A stretch of DNA of 64,000 bases from Cordilura impudica. Its lineage: Eukaryota; Arthropoda; Insecta; Diptera; Scathophagidae. The DNA lies in contig OY821518.1 of assembly GCA_963682025.1 (NCBI GenBank), positions 16,208,422 through 16,272,421 of the forward strand, in the 5' to 3' direction. Every line of letters begins with the position of its first letter. Position 1 is the stretch's first letter. A model generated the notes under the pieces. The model ran no database searches. It was not told where the DNA came from and was given only the letters and a program-made list of their open reading frames with translations. Positions 54,273 through 63,935 of this stretch are shown one piece after another. Made by a program: the position numbers and the translations under genes.

Positions 54273-55390
54273 CAAGTAAGAAAATTATAGTCGGTCTAGA
54301 CCGACTATACAACACCCTATACCATGCGTTTAGAGACCCTATCTCTCAGGCCCAACTAACTGGATATAGAAAATAAGCATAAAACAAATTTGAGTGGGAT
54401 TTTTATTAATTTTTTTGGCTGCAGATATGAAAAAGTTCATATCGGATGCTATATCTATATGGGGACTAGGCCCAAAAACCTGACCATGTTTGGTACCTGA
54501 CCATGTTTGGTAAGGTCTCTTGTATTTTGCAAAAATATATACAAATAAAATTTGAGATGAATCAAATTAGTATTCCAGCGGGATGCCCCAAAGGATCTTG
54601 CTTATCTTCAATATTTTTCAAAATATTTACATCTGATTTCCCTATATTGCTTGACTGTACTTCATCTATATTTGCTGATGACATGGCAATACTCTGTCGT
54701 GGGGTTTTTGCTGAAGATATTCATCGCCAGCCTACAAAACGCTTTATAAATTCAGAAGAATATTTTAGGAAATGGAAAATTTTTATAAATCTACAAAAAT
54801 CCAGGCAATATATACCACAAAGAGATTGAAGCAGCAATAGCAAATCAACTATTAAATGGGAGTCTGAAGTTAAGTATCTTGGAGTAATATTGGATTCAAA
54901 AATTAACTTTAGCAAACGTGTCTCTTACGTCATAAACAAAATAAATAATGTTACAAGACTTATGTACTCTTTCATAAACATACTGTATTATGCTGCCCCT
55001 GTGTGGAATGATGTCGCAACCTGTCATATCAAAAAACTTCAAATAAGTCAAAATAAACTGCTCAAGATGATATACAATCTTCCGTGGCATTATTCGACTA
55101 AACGATTGCACTCCATAAGCGGTATCGCAATTTTAAATAGGAGAGTTTTGAAGCTTACTCACAATTATGATATCAGATGTCAATTTTCTGAATATAAACG
55201 TTGATGAATTTTCGGATAGTACGTAGTTTAAAAGTTTTATCTTAATATAAAAACTTCTTTTTTTTTTTTTTTTTTATTTAAATAGGTTTTTTGTTAATTT
55301 TAGCCTGAAGTTTGATAACAAGGTTTACGTGGACACATAGACGGACAGATGGACATCGCTAAATCGACTCAGAAAGTGATTCGGACTTAC
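54273..55390 (-). mobile_element. Hen1 interrupted by a LINE fragment
   Basis: 3' side 54273-54561 (hairpin to the AAATTTGAGA block) and (GTCY)n side about 55305-55390. About 300 bp of the middle is missing. Same orientation on both sides of the LINE piece. Confidence 0.65.
54562..55204 (+). mobile_element. Jockey-type LINE fragment
   Basis: Frames: AGCPKGSCLSSIFFKIFTSDFP, then the catalytic box FADDMAILCRG (54673-54706), EEYFRKWKIFINLQKS, then after a frame change YLGVILDSKINFSKRV and YYAAPVWNDVATCHIKKLQISQNKLLKMIYNLP. This is the RT palm to thumb of a Jockey element, 5' truncated, with at least one frame break near 54825 and a deletion after YSFINI. It sits inside a Hen1. Confidence 0.85.
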
Positions 55391-55477
55391 TTTTAATTTT
55401 ACAAAAGTCTACCAATAGTTTTTTAAGTTATTTTGTACTCTTTGAAGAAAATGTATTTTTTGTAACTTTTTCTTTTT

Positions 55478-56283
55478 ATACCCTATACCACTATGTGGTT
55501 TGGGTATAATGACTTTGTGCTGCTGTTTGTAACAACCAAAAATATTTGACCTAGACCCATCTTTAATTATACCGATCGAATCAGAATCACTTTCTGAGTT
55601 GATTTAACAATGTCCGTCCGTCCGTCCGTCCGTCCGTCCGTCCATCCGTCCGTCCGTCCGTCTGTGTGTCCATGTAAAGCTTGTAATCAAACTGCAGGTC
55701 GCAAATATGAATATATTATGATGAAATTTGGTATGTAAGCTTTTATCGGCCATGGGATGAACGCTATTGAAATTGGTGAGAATCGGTCCATGTTGAGACC
55801 TAGCCCCCATACAAATTACCCATATGAAATCGACATAAATTGCCATAAGATCCAAATTGTCATATAGATCTTACTCAAATTGGGTTTGTATGCGTTCATT
55901 ACATCCACTAATGAGTACTCCAAAAATGATCCCTTTGACTCCATATAGAGCTGCTTCCCGATCTTCACTTAAATCTATTAAAAAACAAAAATATTGCACT
56001 GATTCTTCTCAAATTTTGTTTGTATATATTTTCGCAAAATACAAAAGACTTTACCAAACATGATCAGGATCGGTCCATTTTTGGACCTAGTCCCTTTATA
56101 GATATAGCATCCGATATGAACTTTTTCATATCTGCAGCCAAAAAAATTAATAAAAATCCCACTTAAATTTGGTTTTCGCTTATTTTCTATGTCCAGTTAG
56201 TTGAGCTTGACAGATAGGGTCTCTAAACGCATGGTATAGGGTATCGTATAGTCGGTCTAGACCGACTATAATTTTATTACTTG
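55478..56283 (+). mobile_element. Hen1, full-length, young copy
   Basis: Complete 806-bp copy: ATACCCTATACCACTATGTGG at 55478, long (GTCC)n tract at 55613-55665, hairpin AGTCGGTCTAGACCGACT, TTACTTG at 56283. T flanks on both sides. Very similar to the next copy, 18 bp away. Confidence 0.92.
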
Positions 56284-56301
56284 TTAATATTGGCGATTTT
56301 T

Positions 56302-57019
56302 ATACCCTATACCACTATGTGGTTTGGGTATAATGACTTTGTGCTGCTGTTTGTAACAACCATAAATATTTGACCTAGACCCATCTTTAATTATACCGAT
56401 CGAATCAGAATCACTTTCTGAGTTGATTTAACAATGTCCGTCCGTCCGTCCGTCCGTTCGTCCGTCTGTGTGTCCATGTAAACCTTGTAATCAAACTGCA
56501 GGTCGCAAATATAAATATATTTTGATGAAATTTGGTGTATAAGCTTTTATCGGCCATGGGATGAACGCTATTGAAATTGGTGAGAATCGGTCCATGTTCA
56601 GACCTAGCCCCCATACAAATTACCCATATGAAATCGACATAAATTGCCATAAGATCCAAATTGTCATATAGATCTTACTCAAATTGGGTTTGTATGCGTT
56701 CATTACATCCGTTAATGGGTAGTCCAAAAATGATCCCATTGACCCCATATAGAGCTGCTTCCCGATCTTCACTTAAATCTATTAAAAAACAAAAATATTG
56801 CACTGATTCTTCTCAAATTTTGATTGTATATATTTTTGCTAAATACAAGAGACTTTACCAAACATGATCAGGATCGGTCCATTTTTGGACCTAGTTCCTA
56901 TATAGATATAGCATCCGATATGATATGTCCAGTAAGTTGGGCTTAAAAGATAGGGTTTCTAAACGCATGGTATAGGGTATCGTGTAGTCGGTCTGGACCG
57001 ACTATAAATTTCTTACTTG
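56302..57019 (+). mobile_element. Hen1, near-complete, young copy
   Basis: ATACCCTATACCACTATGTGG at 56302 to CTTACTTG at 57019. Shares the rare variants of the preceding copy (GAGTTGATTTAACAATGTCC) but has a deletion of about 60 bp before ATATGTCCAGTAAG and a one-base change in the hairpin. Confidence 0.9.
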
Positions 57020-57719
57020 TTTGTATTTATTTTGGGATTACTTAAAAAAATTCTGGAATACCAGTCTGAATTAATATGAGGCAATTTACACAGCGCGTTT
57101 CTACGCTGCGTGAAATGGTTTGCGTTTCGTGTTTGTAGGCGAACGGGGTAGAGTTTTCTGTTTTTGAAAAATTTTTTTGACATATCTTTCTACACTCTTT
57201 CGTTTTCCTGACAAGATTTATTATCTTATTCTAGTCTCAAAAAAGTGATAAGTGATTTTATAAAAAAAAAAAAACTACGCTTAAAGTGATTTTATTAAGC
57301 GCAATTTAAATTTAAAAAAAAAAAATTTAAAAAATGTGGACAAAAGAATTTAAAGATTCTATAATTTTTTTCATGTAATTAAAAACAACACAGTGATTCT
57401 TAAGTTGTTTATTTGTTGCAAATGAACACCTGAAAAAAATTGACAAAATAAACGTCAAAAAAATAAAAAGTAGTTGCAACCAAACACCAGCCATGTAAAT
57501 GCATGAGGATTTACGTATCGTCTTCAAAATAGAATTGAAGAAAAAGCCTGCGTGAAAAGCCCTCGTGCAATTTCGCTCTATGAGACGTGGAATTTAAGGA
57601 TACATGCACATTAATTAAACAAATACTACAAACACAACGACCTCAATAACAACAACAATTACAGCTATGATACAAGAAAAACAAGAAAAAATAACGAGAA
57701 CAAGAAGAAAAAATCATAT
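57020..57719. other. spacer, no gene seen
   Basis: 700 bp; slightly GC-richer 57080-57140 and A-rich elsewhere. No ORF or repeat identified. Confidence 0.4.
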
Positions 57720-58240
57720 TTTTTCAAAAGGTTTTTTACATTTACCTTGAAATCGTTGTACCTGTTAAACGGATTTTATTTATTTCAAGCTGAGACCTGC
57801 TCAGGATGTTAGTGAATCATTTCCACTTAAAATGAGCGGCCCAGCTGACCTATCGAGGGCGTGATCATCATTTGCATAGGCGGACAGACGGACATCCTTT
57901 TGTTATATGGATCAACAATATATCGCTCATTCGCAAGAAAACCGATATATCTCAAAAAATGCGATTTTTGAGTTAAGGATGCACACATATGGGCCACACC
58001 GTAATCTGAAACATATTTAAAATTGATGTCTCTTTCTCACATAGAGTGCCAACTAAAAGTGTTTTGTACTTTACTCATCAGTAAGGCACAACTGAAAACA
58101 TTAATTGCATTTATCTCGGTTTCGATTTTTTTGAGTTATGCCGGTCTTCTTGCAAATCAGCGATATGTGCATATTTTATGGGGTCCAGATTTATTTTTCT
58201 TATTATTACAAGCGAAATGGCGGAGGGTTTAACAAATAGT
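57720..58240 (-). mobile_element. Hen2-related remnant
   Basis: On the minus strand it shows ATTCACTAACATCCTGAG (57800-57820), a short (GTCY)n remnant GTCCGTCTGTCCGCC near 57880, and the block ATAAGAAAAATAAATCTGGACCCC (58175-58205), all matching the element at 29111. The ends are lost. Confidence 0.55.
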
Positions 58241-58273
58241 TATCATTAAATAGTAATTAATCTTTTTGGCATT

Positions 58274-58302
58274 CCTTGGCATTAGTTATTCTAATGCCAA
58301 GG
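58274..58302. repeat. perfect 12-bp stem, 5-nt loop hairpin
   Basis: CCTTGGCATTAG, loop TTATT, CTAATGCCAAGG. Stands alone; no T run directly after it and no adjacent gene end. Confidence 0.9.
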
Positions 58303-58936
58303 AAATTTTAATGCCCAGGCACGATCCAGAGTTTGTTTGTTTTTAACGTTATCATATCATGTCCTTACTTTAGTCTGCCCATAGTTTTTTAAGAGTGTAT
58401 ATGACTGCAAACAGACTCAGTTCAAAGCTGAACTATTTAAACCACTTTCTTGTTTGTTCTTTTTTTTTTATCCCAACATTCACTCTATTGTGTTATATGT
58501 TGGTGTTAGTGATATTGATTGTGTAAATGCATTTTCCTAAAGGATAGAGGAGGATACAATTAAACTCGAGTGTTTGTAAACAATTTGCAAAGGAATGTTG
58601 AAAGCATTGTTAATTGTTGCTGTTACGACACGAGTGCGAGTACGAGTACGAGTATGTTGCACATTGTTCTCATTACTCCTGTAACCATACTCGTAAGCCA
58701 ACTTGTCTGGAAATGTTTGCTGTCTAATGAGGGCAAAAAACACGAAGCACGAAGGGTTAACATGGGAATTATTTCGATACACATTGAAATAACAAAAGAG
58801 CATTATCATGTTACGAGTACAACATCAAATGCAATTTCCTTTTTGCGTATTATGGAAATTATGATTGGGGTGGCAACATTGATTTACTACGATTAAATCA
58901 AGTTAACTTGATTGTTGCTATCAATCAGTTTTGATT

Positions 58937-58968
<32 letters not shown>

Positions 58969-59061
58969 ACATTTCTTTTTAAATCAAATATTTCAATACA
59001 AAATAATCGCTGAAATATGCTTATTTCTTTGTGGGGCCGTTATACTGGTTACATATCAAAA
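58303..59061. other. upstream flank of the NDUFV3-like gene
   Basis: Contains a (GAGTAC)-like repeat at 58631-58652 and a T27 run at 58940-58965. A 108-codon frame at 58570-58896 shows no protein-like conservation. No TATA box obvious before 59062. Confidence 0.4.
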
Positions 59062-59634
59062 ATGTGGAAAAGTCTCATTAAGCGCCGTTTTTCTACAAGT
59101 GGTGGTGACAAAAAAAAACAGAAAATTCTACGTACCTACAATATTCCACATCCTCCTAAAGATCCACCTGAAGATTATCATCCAGACTGTGTGGAGCATG
59201 AAGGGATCGATGCTGCCGAAGATATACCAGCTTCTATATTTCGTCCATTTGGATCAAAATGTGAAGTTTTAGGTCCAGGCGCAGACAAGAAGAGTAACTT
59301 TTACAAAAATTCTGAATATTATGCCTTTCATCGGTATTCCTTCGCCAATTTGCATATGGCCACAATGGAGCTGCGCAAACAACGCTTAGAAAAGGGCGAC
59401 AGTGATTGTAGAAAAGTTTGCGATAGTGCTGGTGATGGTGATGGTGATGATGGTGATGGTGATGCAAATTGTGGTGGTGATGCTGATTGTGGTGGTGATG
59501 CTGATTGTGGTGGTGATGATGACAAAAACAATAAGAATGAGAACAACAATAACAATGACAATGACAAGAACAATAACAATGACGAGAACAATCACAATGA
59601 CAATGACAAGAACGATGACCAGTGCCCTAAGTAG
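59062..59634 (+). CDS. NDUFV3-like mitochondrial protein with acidic Asn/Asp tail, 190 aa
   Basis: Intronless frame. The ATG at 59062 is preferred over an in-frame ATG at 59017 because its context (ATCAAAAATGTGG) fits the fly consensus and the resulting N-terminus MWKSLIKRRFSTSGG is basic and Ser/Thr-rich, like a mitochondrial import signal. Residues 26-65 are Pro-rich with acidic patches. Residues 81-110 (FYKNSEYYAFHRYSFANLHM then ELRKQRL) resemble the C-terminal YKN...Y.F.DL...RLPQP block of NDUFV3, the small accessory subunit near the flavoprotein end of complex I. From about residue 125 a repetitive tail begins: (DG)n with DADCGG repeats, then NNNND/ENDK repeats, ending QCPK. Such a tail is not part of NDUFV3. 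The lack of introns may mean a retrogene or a testis-type paralogue (inference). Alternatively an unrelated lineage-specific protein. Confidence 0.55.
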   Translation: MWKSLIKRRFSTSGGDKKKQKILRTYNIPHPPKDPPEDYHPDCVEHEGIDAAEDIPASIFRPFGSKCEVLGPGADKKSNFYKNSEYYAFHRYSFANLHMATMELRKQRLEKGDSDCRKVCDSAGDGDGDDGDGDANCGGDADCGGDADCGGDDDKNNKNENNNNNDNDKNNNNDENNHNDNDKNDDQCPK

Positions 59635-59720
59635 AAAAATTTGGAAAATGTTATTTAGTTCGGTGTTATTAACATCCGGGATGAATTTGTTAATGTTGTT
59701 TTTTTTAATGTTGCTTTCAT

Positions 59721-59726
59721 AATAAA
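59721..59726 (+). promoter_or_regulatory. polyadenylation signal of the NDUFV3-like gene
   Basis: AATAAA 87 bp after the stop, followed 20-30 bp later by TGTTTG-rich sequence, as expected for a cleavage site. Supports the ORF being a real gene. Confidence 0.6.
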
Positions 59727-60224
59727 ATAAAAAAAAATATTGCAAGTATAATTTAACAATGTTTGTTTTATTATTTTCAGAATTTTTCAAAATCATCTCT
59801 TAGTTGACGTGACAAATTAAACTTGGAATAAAAACAATACTGTACGTCAATCCATGCCTCGGATTTATAATTTATGGTTGTGGGCGGTGTGGCTTAGAAG
59901 GCGAAAACTTAAGTTAGTCGATGCTTAAAAATGGGCAGAGATGAATTTAAAAATTAATCTGTAGAATATTTCACACATGCAGTAGTTAAAAATGTCGAAC
60001 TTTTAAATAATTTTTAATACATCTGGAAATTTTATATATTCTAGATCCCTTTAAGAAGACAGTTTGAATTTAAGATACTTCTTAATATATAATCCATAAG
60101 TTTTGATGTGTAAACATCTAAACGTGCAGTGGAGTAAAAATCGATCTCACAATACAATCACAAAAACAGCGTAACCGTGAGCATAAGACAAAATTGGTGT
60201 GGCCGATGATTGTATTGGTGAAAA
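59727..60224. other. spacer, no gene seen
   Basis: 500 bp without recognised features. Confidence 0.4.
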
Positions 60225-60712
60225 AATTATGAAATGAAAAATGAAAGATGAAAAATGAAAAATAAAAAATGAAAGATGAAAACGAAAAAATTAAAGTTGA
60301 AAAATAATAAATGAAAAATATAAATGAAAAATAAAAAATGAGAAATAGAAAATGAAAATGAAAAATGATGAATGATAAATGAAAAACGAAAAATGAAAAA
60401 TGAGAAATAAAAATAAAATATTAAAAATAAAAATGAAAAACGAAAAACGAAAAATTAAAAATGAAAAATTAAAAATCAAAGATGAAAAATGAAAAATGAA
60501 AAATGAAAAAATTAAAAATGCAAAATAAAAATTTAAAAATTAAAAATTAAATTTGACAAATGAAAAAATTAAAAATGAAAAACGAAAAATTAAAGATGAA
60601 AAATGAAAAATTAAAAATAAAAACGAAAAATGAAAAATAACAAATGAAAAATGAAAAAGGAAAAATGGAATATGAAAAATGAAAAATAAAAAATTAAAAT
60701 TGAAGAATTAAA
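60225..60712 (+). repeat. degenerate (GAAAAAT)n satellite-like array
   Basis: About 490 bp of 7-8 bp units GAAAAATG, TAAAAAT, GAAAAACG and variants, nearly pure purine plus T. Low complexity; the Phe/Ser-rich translation on the other strand is meaningless. Confidence 0.92.
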
Positions 60713-61227
60713 AATTAATCGGTTGAAATAGTAGTAAATATTTTTATATTAGAAGAGCCCCTGCAGTTGTTTGCTATGAGTGATACATAGATGATGCTTT
60801 CTGTTTGATTTTAAAAAAGTTCCACAAGAAAATCTTTAATTACTAGATGTTTACAAATCTCCCCTGTTCGGACTCACATGATTTTTTTTAATATTTCTTT
60901 TATTTGATATCAATTCTTTTAAGACAATAAGCAAATTTAATGGCATAGTTGAATAAATAAATAATTCTTTATTATGTGATAAAAATAAATTTTGGTAAAT
61001 TCCTGATAATTAACAAACTGTTTTAATTTAACTGGGGTACCATGAGTTTTGCTGTACCCAGTATATATACTCTATGGGGGTTATTAAGAAATTACATTAG
61101 TTAGATCCAAAAACTTCAGAAACCTTTTATTAAGTTTTTATACACTATACGAAGGACCATATATAATATAGTCCTAATTGTATACAATACACATATGTAA
61201 TATAATATATAATATAATTATATATAA
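60713..61227. other. spacer, no gene seen
   Basis: AT-rich 500 bp ending in TATA-rich sequence beside the Helitron. Confidence 0.4.
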
Positions 61228-61595
61228 CAAGCAGATTCCAGCCCTCGAAATTCGAGCGCAAATTCCAGGAAATTTTATTTTTTCATTAAATAAAGACCCT
61301 AAAAGTATGCTAATCAATTATAGCCAATTCACAAATCAACACACTCTTGTTTATTACAAACACATTTACAAATTTAATAAGCACACACATTCCATTGTAT
61401 AACCTTATGTATGTGTTAGTAGCAATTTTAAATGCAATTTACTCAAAATAAAGGAAAAAATTTAAAAATCTGTAAATCTGCAAATCGGCTAAAAATAAAT
61501 ACCTCTCAAATAATATTCGTTTGGTCAAAATCAGGATAAAATGGTAGAACAAAACATCGGTCACAAGAAATCGCATAGCCTATTAATGTTATAGA
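61228..61595 (-). mobile_element. CTAG-Helitron, full-length
   Basis: 5' TC at 61595 and hairpin CTCGAATTTCGAG near the 3' end; the terminus reads CTTG instead of CTAG. Host flanks A and T as in the other copies. Confidence 0.82.
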
Positions 61596-61960
61596 TATAA
61601 TATGTAATAAATAATATTTAATTTTATATGGTCGTCGCTAGTGGATTTTCAATGGTGACAAAATCAATAGCGAATCTGTGCAGTTTTATCCTGATCCTAA
61701 ATTGATGTTTTGATAAATATTAATCTTTTTTGGTTTGTGTTTCTAAAATAATGGCTGAAGAATATTTTGTGAATTTTGTATTTATTATGTGTTGTGATTT
61801 ATTTATGTTATTTATTTATTCATTTTATTATAAAAACATAAAATACTACTACAACTAAAACAATCAATTGTAAAATAAAAAACAGCTGCTTTTTATACAA
61901 ATGCATTTTTATTTCAGTAGTGTCAATTACATTTTTTTTTTACTTTTTTGCAATACAAAA
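61596..61960. other. spacer, no gene seen
   Basis: AT-rich 365 bp with no ORF; nothing recognised. Confidence 0.4.
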
Positions 61961-62753
61961 CAAGTAAGAAATTATAGACGGCCTAGAGCGACTATACAAT
62001 ACCCTATACCATGGTTTAAAGACCCATCTCTTCGGCCCAACTAATTCGATATAGAAAATAAGCATAAACCAAATTTGAGTGCCATTGTTATTAATTTTTT
62101 TTCTGCATATATGATAAAGTTCATATCGGGTGCTATATTTATATGGGGACTAGGTCAAAATATGGACCGATCCGGACCAAATTTGGCAGTCACTTATATT
62201 TTGAAAAAATATATACAAACCAAATTTGGAAAAATCTGTGGAATATTTTTGTTTTTTGATAGATTTAAGTAAAGATCGGGAAGCAGCTCTATATGGGGCC
62301 TATGACTAAGAATTGTACTATAGGGATTTTGTTTGTACTACTGATTAGCGGATATAATAAACACATACAAACCCAATTCGACTGAGATCTATATGATAAT
62401 TTGGATCTTATGGCAATTTATGTCGATTTCATAGGGGTCATTCGTATGGGGACTAGGTCTGAACATGGACCGAATTTCACCAATTTCAACAGCGTTCATC
62501 CTATGATCGATAAAAGCTTATATACAAAATTTCGTCAAAATATATTCATATTTGCGACCTGTAGTTTGATTACAAAGTTTACATGGATACACAGACGGAC
62601 GGACGGACGGACGAACGAACATCGCTTAATCGACTCAGAAAGTGATTCTGAGACGATCGGTATAATAAAATATGGGTCTGGGTCAAATATTTTTGGTAGT
62701 TACGAACAGCAGCACAAAGTCATTATATCCAAACCACATAGTGGTATAGGGTA
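61961..62753 (-). mobile_element. Hen1, full-length, older copy
   Basis: On the minus strand: TACCCTATACCACTATGTGG at 62753, (GTCY)n at 62594-62618, damaged hairpin GTCGCTCTAGGCCGTC, then CTTACTTG at 61961. Keeps the longest of the conserved Hen1 frames (62401-62766, + strand). Confidence 0.85.
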
Positions 62754-62996
62754 CAAACATGCATGATTGTAGACTCGTATATAAACTTGAATTAAATATA
62801 CAATTACTTATTTATAATTCATTATTATAACGTAAAAATAAATAAATAAATTTATCTAACCCCTTTCGATTATTAATGCAATTATAGCATTTAATTTAGC
62901 TTTTTTTTTTTTTTTGTTTAGCAAAATATAAAATTTCATAGCACTAATTTGTTTTCCATGTTTTGTTATATTGTCAACACTATTTTTGGTTTGTAG

Positions 62997-63483
62997 CAGT
63001 GTTGCCATGTTAGCATTATAGTTGCTAGATTTATAAACTTTTTTTGTCGTTTAGCATCCAAAACTTATAAAAAGATGCTAGATGCTATCTTAGCATCATT
63101 TATTAAAAAAAGTTGCTTTAACATCTTTTTTTTATTTTTTTTAATTATTTTTGAATATACAATTTTAAATTTAATGGTGTTGCTATGTTTTAATTTCTCA
63201 AAGTGTAATATGAGAAATTTATGTACTACTGTTTTTACCACTCTGCTGGTTTATTTCAACAAATATAACAAAACATTTTGAAATTGAAGAATGTAACAGT
63301 CGATTGCGAAAAAAATGTTATTGTATAAAAAAAAATGGCAAAATTTTCAATACAAAATACATTAATCCGGGTATAAGAACCGATAACCAATATATTGAAG
63401 AGTTCAAATTTAGGTCTTCGGAAACAGAAAAAATCCGAATCCATTGGAGTTATATCACAAAACAATATGGGGATACAACACTG
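62997..63483 (+). mobile_element. hATx copy 3, right part missing
   Basis: Starts CAGTGTTGCCATGTTAGC at 62997 after GTTTGTAG (the would-be 8-bp duplication) and follows copy 2 up to GATACAACACTGAAT at about 63483, where unrelated coding sequence begins. It retains the frame MAKFSIQNT..ETEKIRIHWSYITKQYGDTTLN in pieces. Confidence 0.85.
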
Positions 63484-63935
63484 AATGGATGTAGCAGCGG
63501 CGGTTGTAGTACTGATATCTGTTTGAAGATCAATACTTCGGTATGTTGGTACTGGAACGAATTCTGAGTGCGGTAATGGTATTTGGACACTTAGCACTGC
63601 TACACAAGTTTTATTCGTTGCTTTCCTTGTATTCAAAGTTTTATGGTAGTTGATACATCCATAGCAATTTTCTTCTTGATGCGGGCTGTTGTCTAACCAC
63701 ATCATTGGTATACCAAAAGGCACAGCCTTCTTCTTTTCACTTTTCCATTACATAAGAGTTGAATAGCAATTAAAGCAAACTTTTTTAGGGGCATAGTTTA
63801 CGTCAGTGATAAACTATTGCGAGAAATATTGTTTCCAAAAAAAAAATCACTCGCATTGCCACATTTTTCATCTCTTGCTATGAAACGTCCACAATCATTA
63901 CAAAAATGGTCCATTTTACATTTTGGTTCCGACAT
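63484..63935 (-). pseudogene. broken Cys-rich mobile-element protein, N-terminal part
   Basis: An ATG at 63935 opens MSEPKCKMDHFCNDCGRFIARDEKCG; after one or two frame changes (63770-63830) it continues CFNCYSTLM then, in a third frame, AVPFGIPMMWLDNSPHQEENCYGC and PLPHSEFVPVP. I recall this layout (two CxxC pairs, then FGIPMxW and NCYxC) from a family of proteins repeated in many arthropod and cnidarian genomes, usually tied to mobile elements; the function is unknown. Homology stops at about 63484, at the junction with the hATx. Either this element inserted into the hATx, or both were joined by a deletion. The frame breaks show it is dead. Confidence 0.6.

Noticed and set aside
58570..58896. 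108-codon + strand frame before the NDUFV3-like gene
   Set aside because: Overlapped by an open antisense frame and built on a GAGTAC repeat; no protein features.
59234..59796. Several open frames antisense to and overlapping the NDUFV3-like gene
   Set aside because: They arise from the repetitive GATGGT/AATGAC tail, which is stop-poor in all frames.
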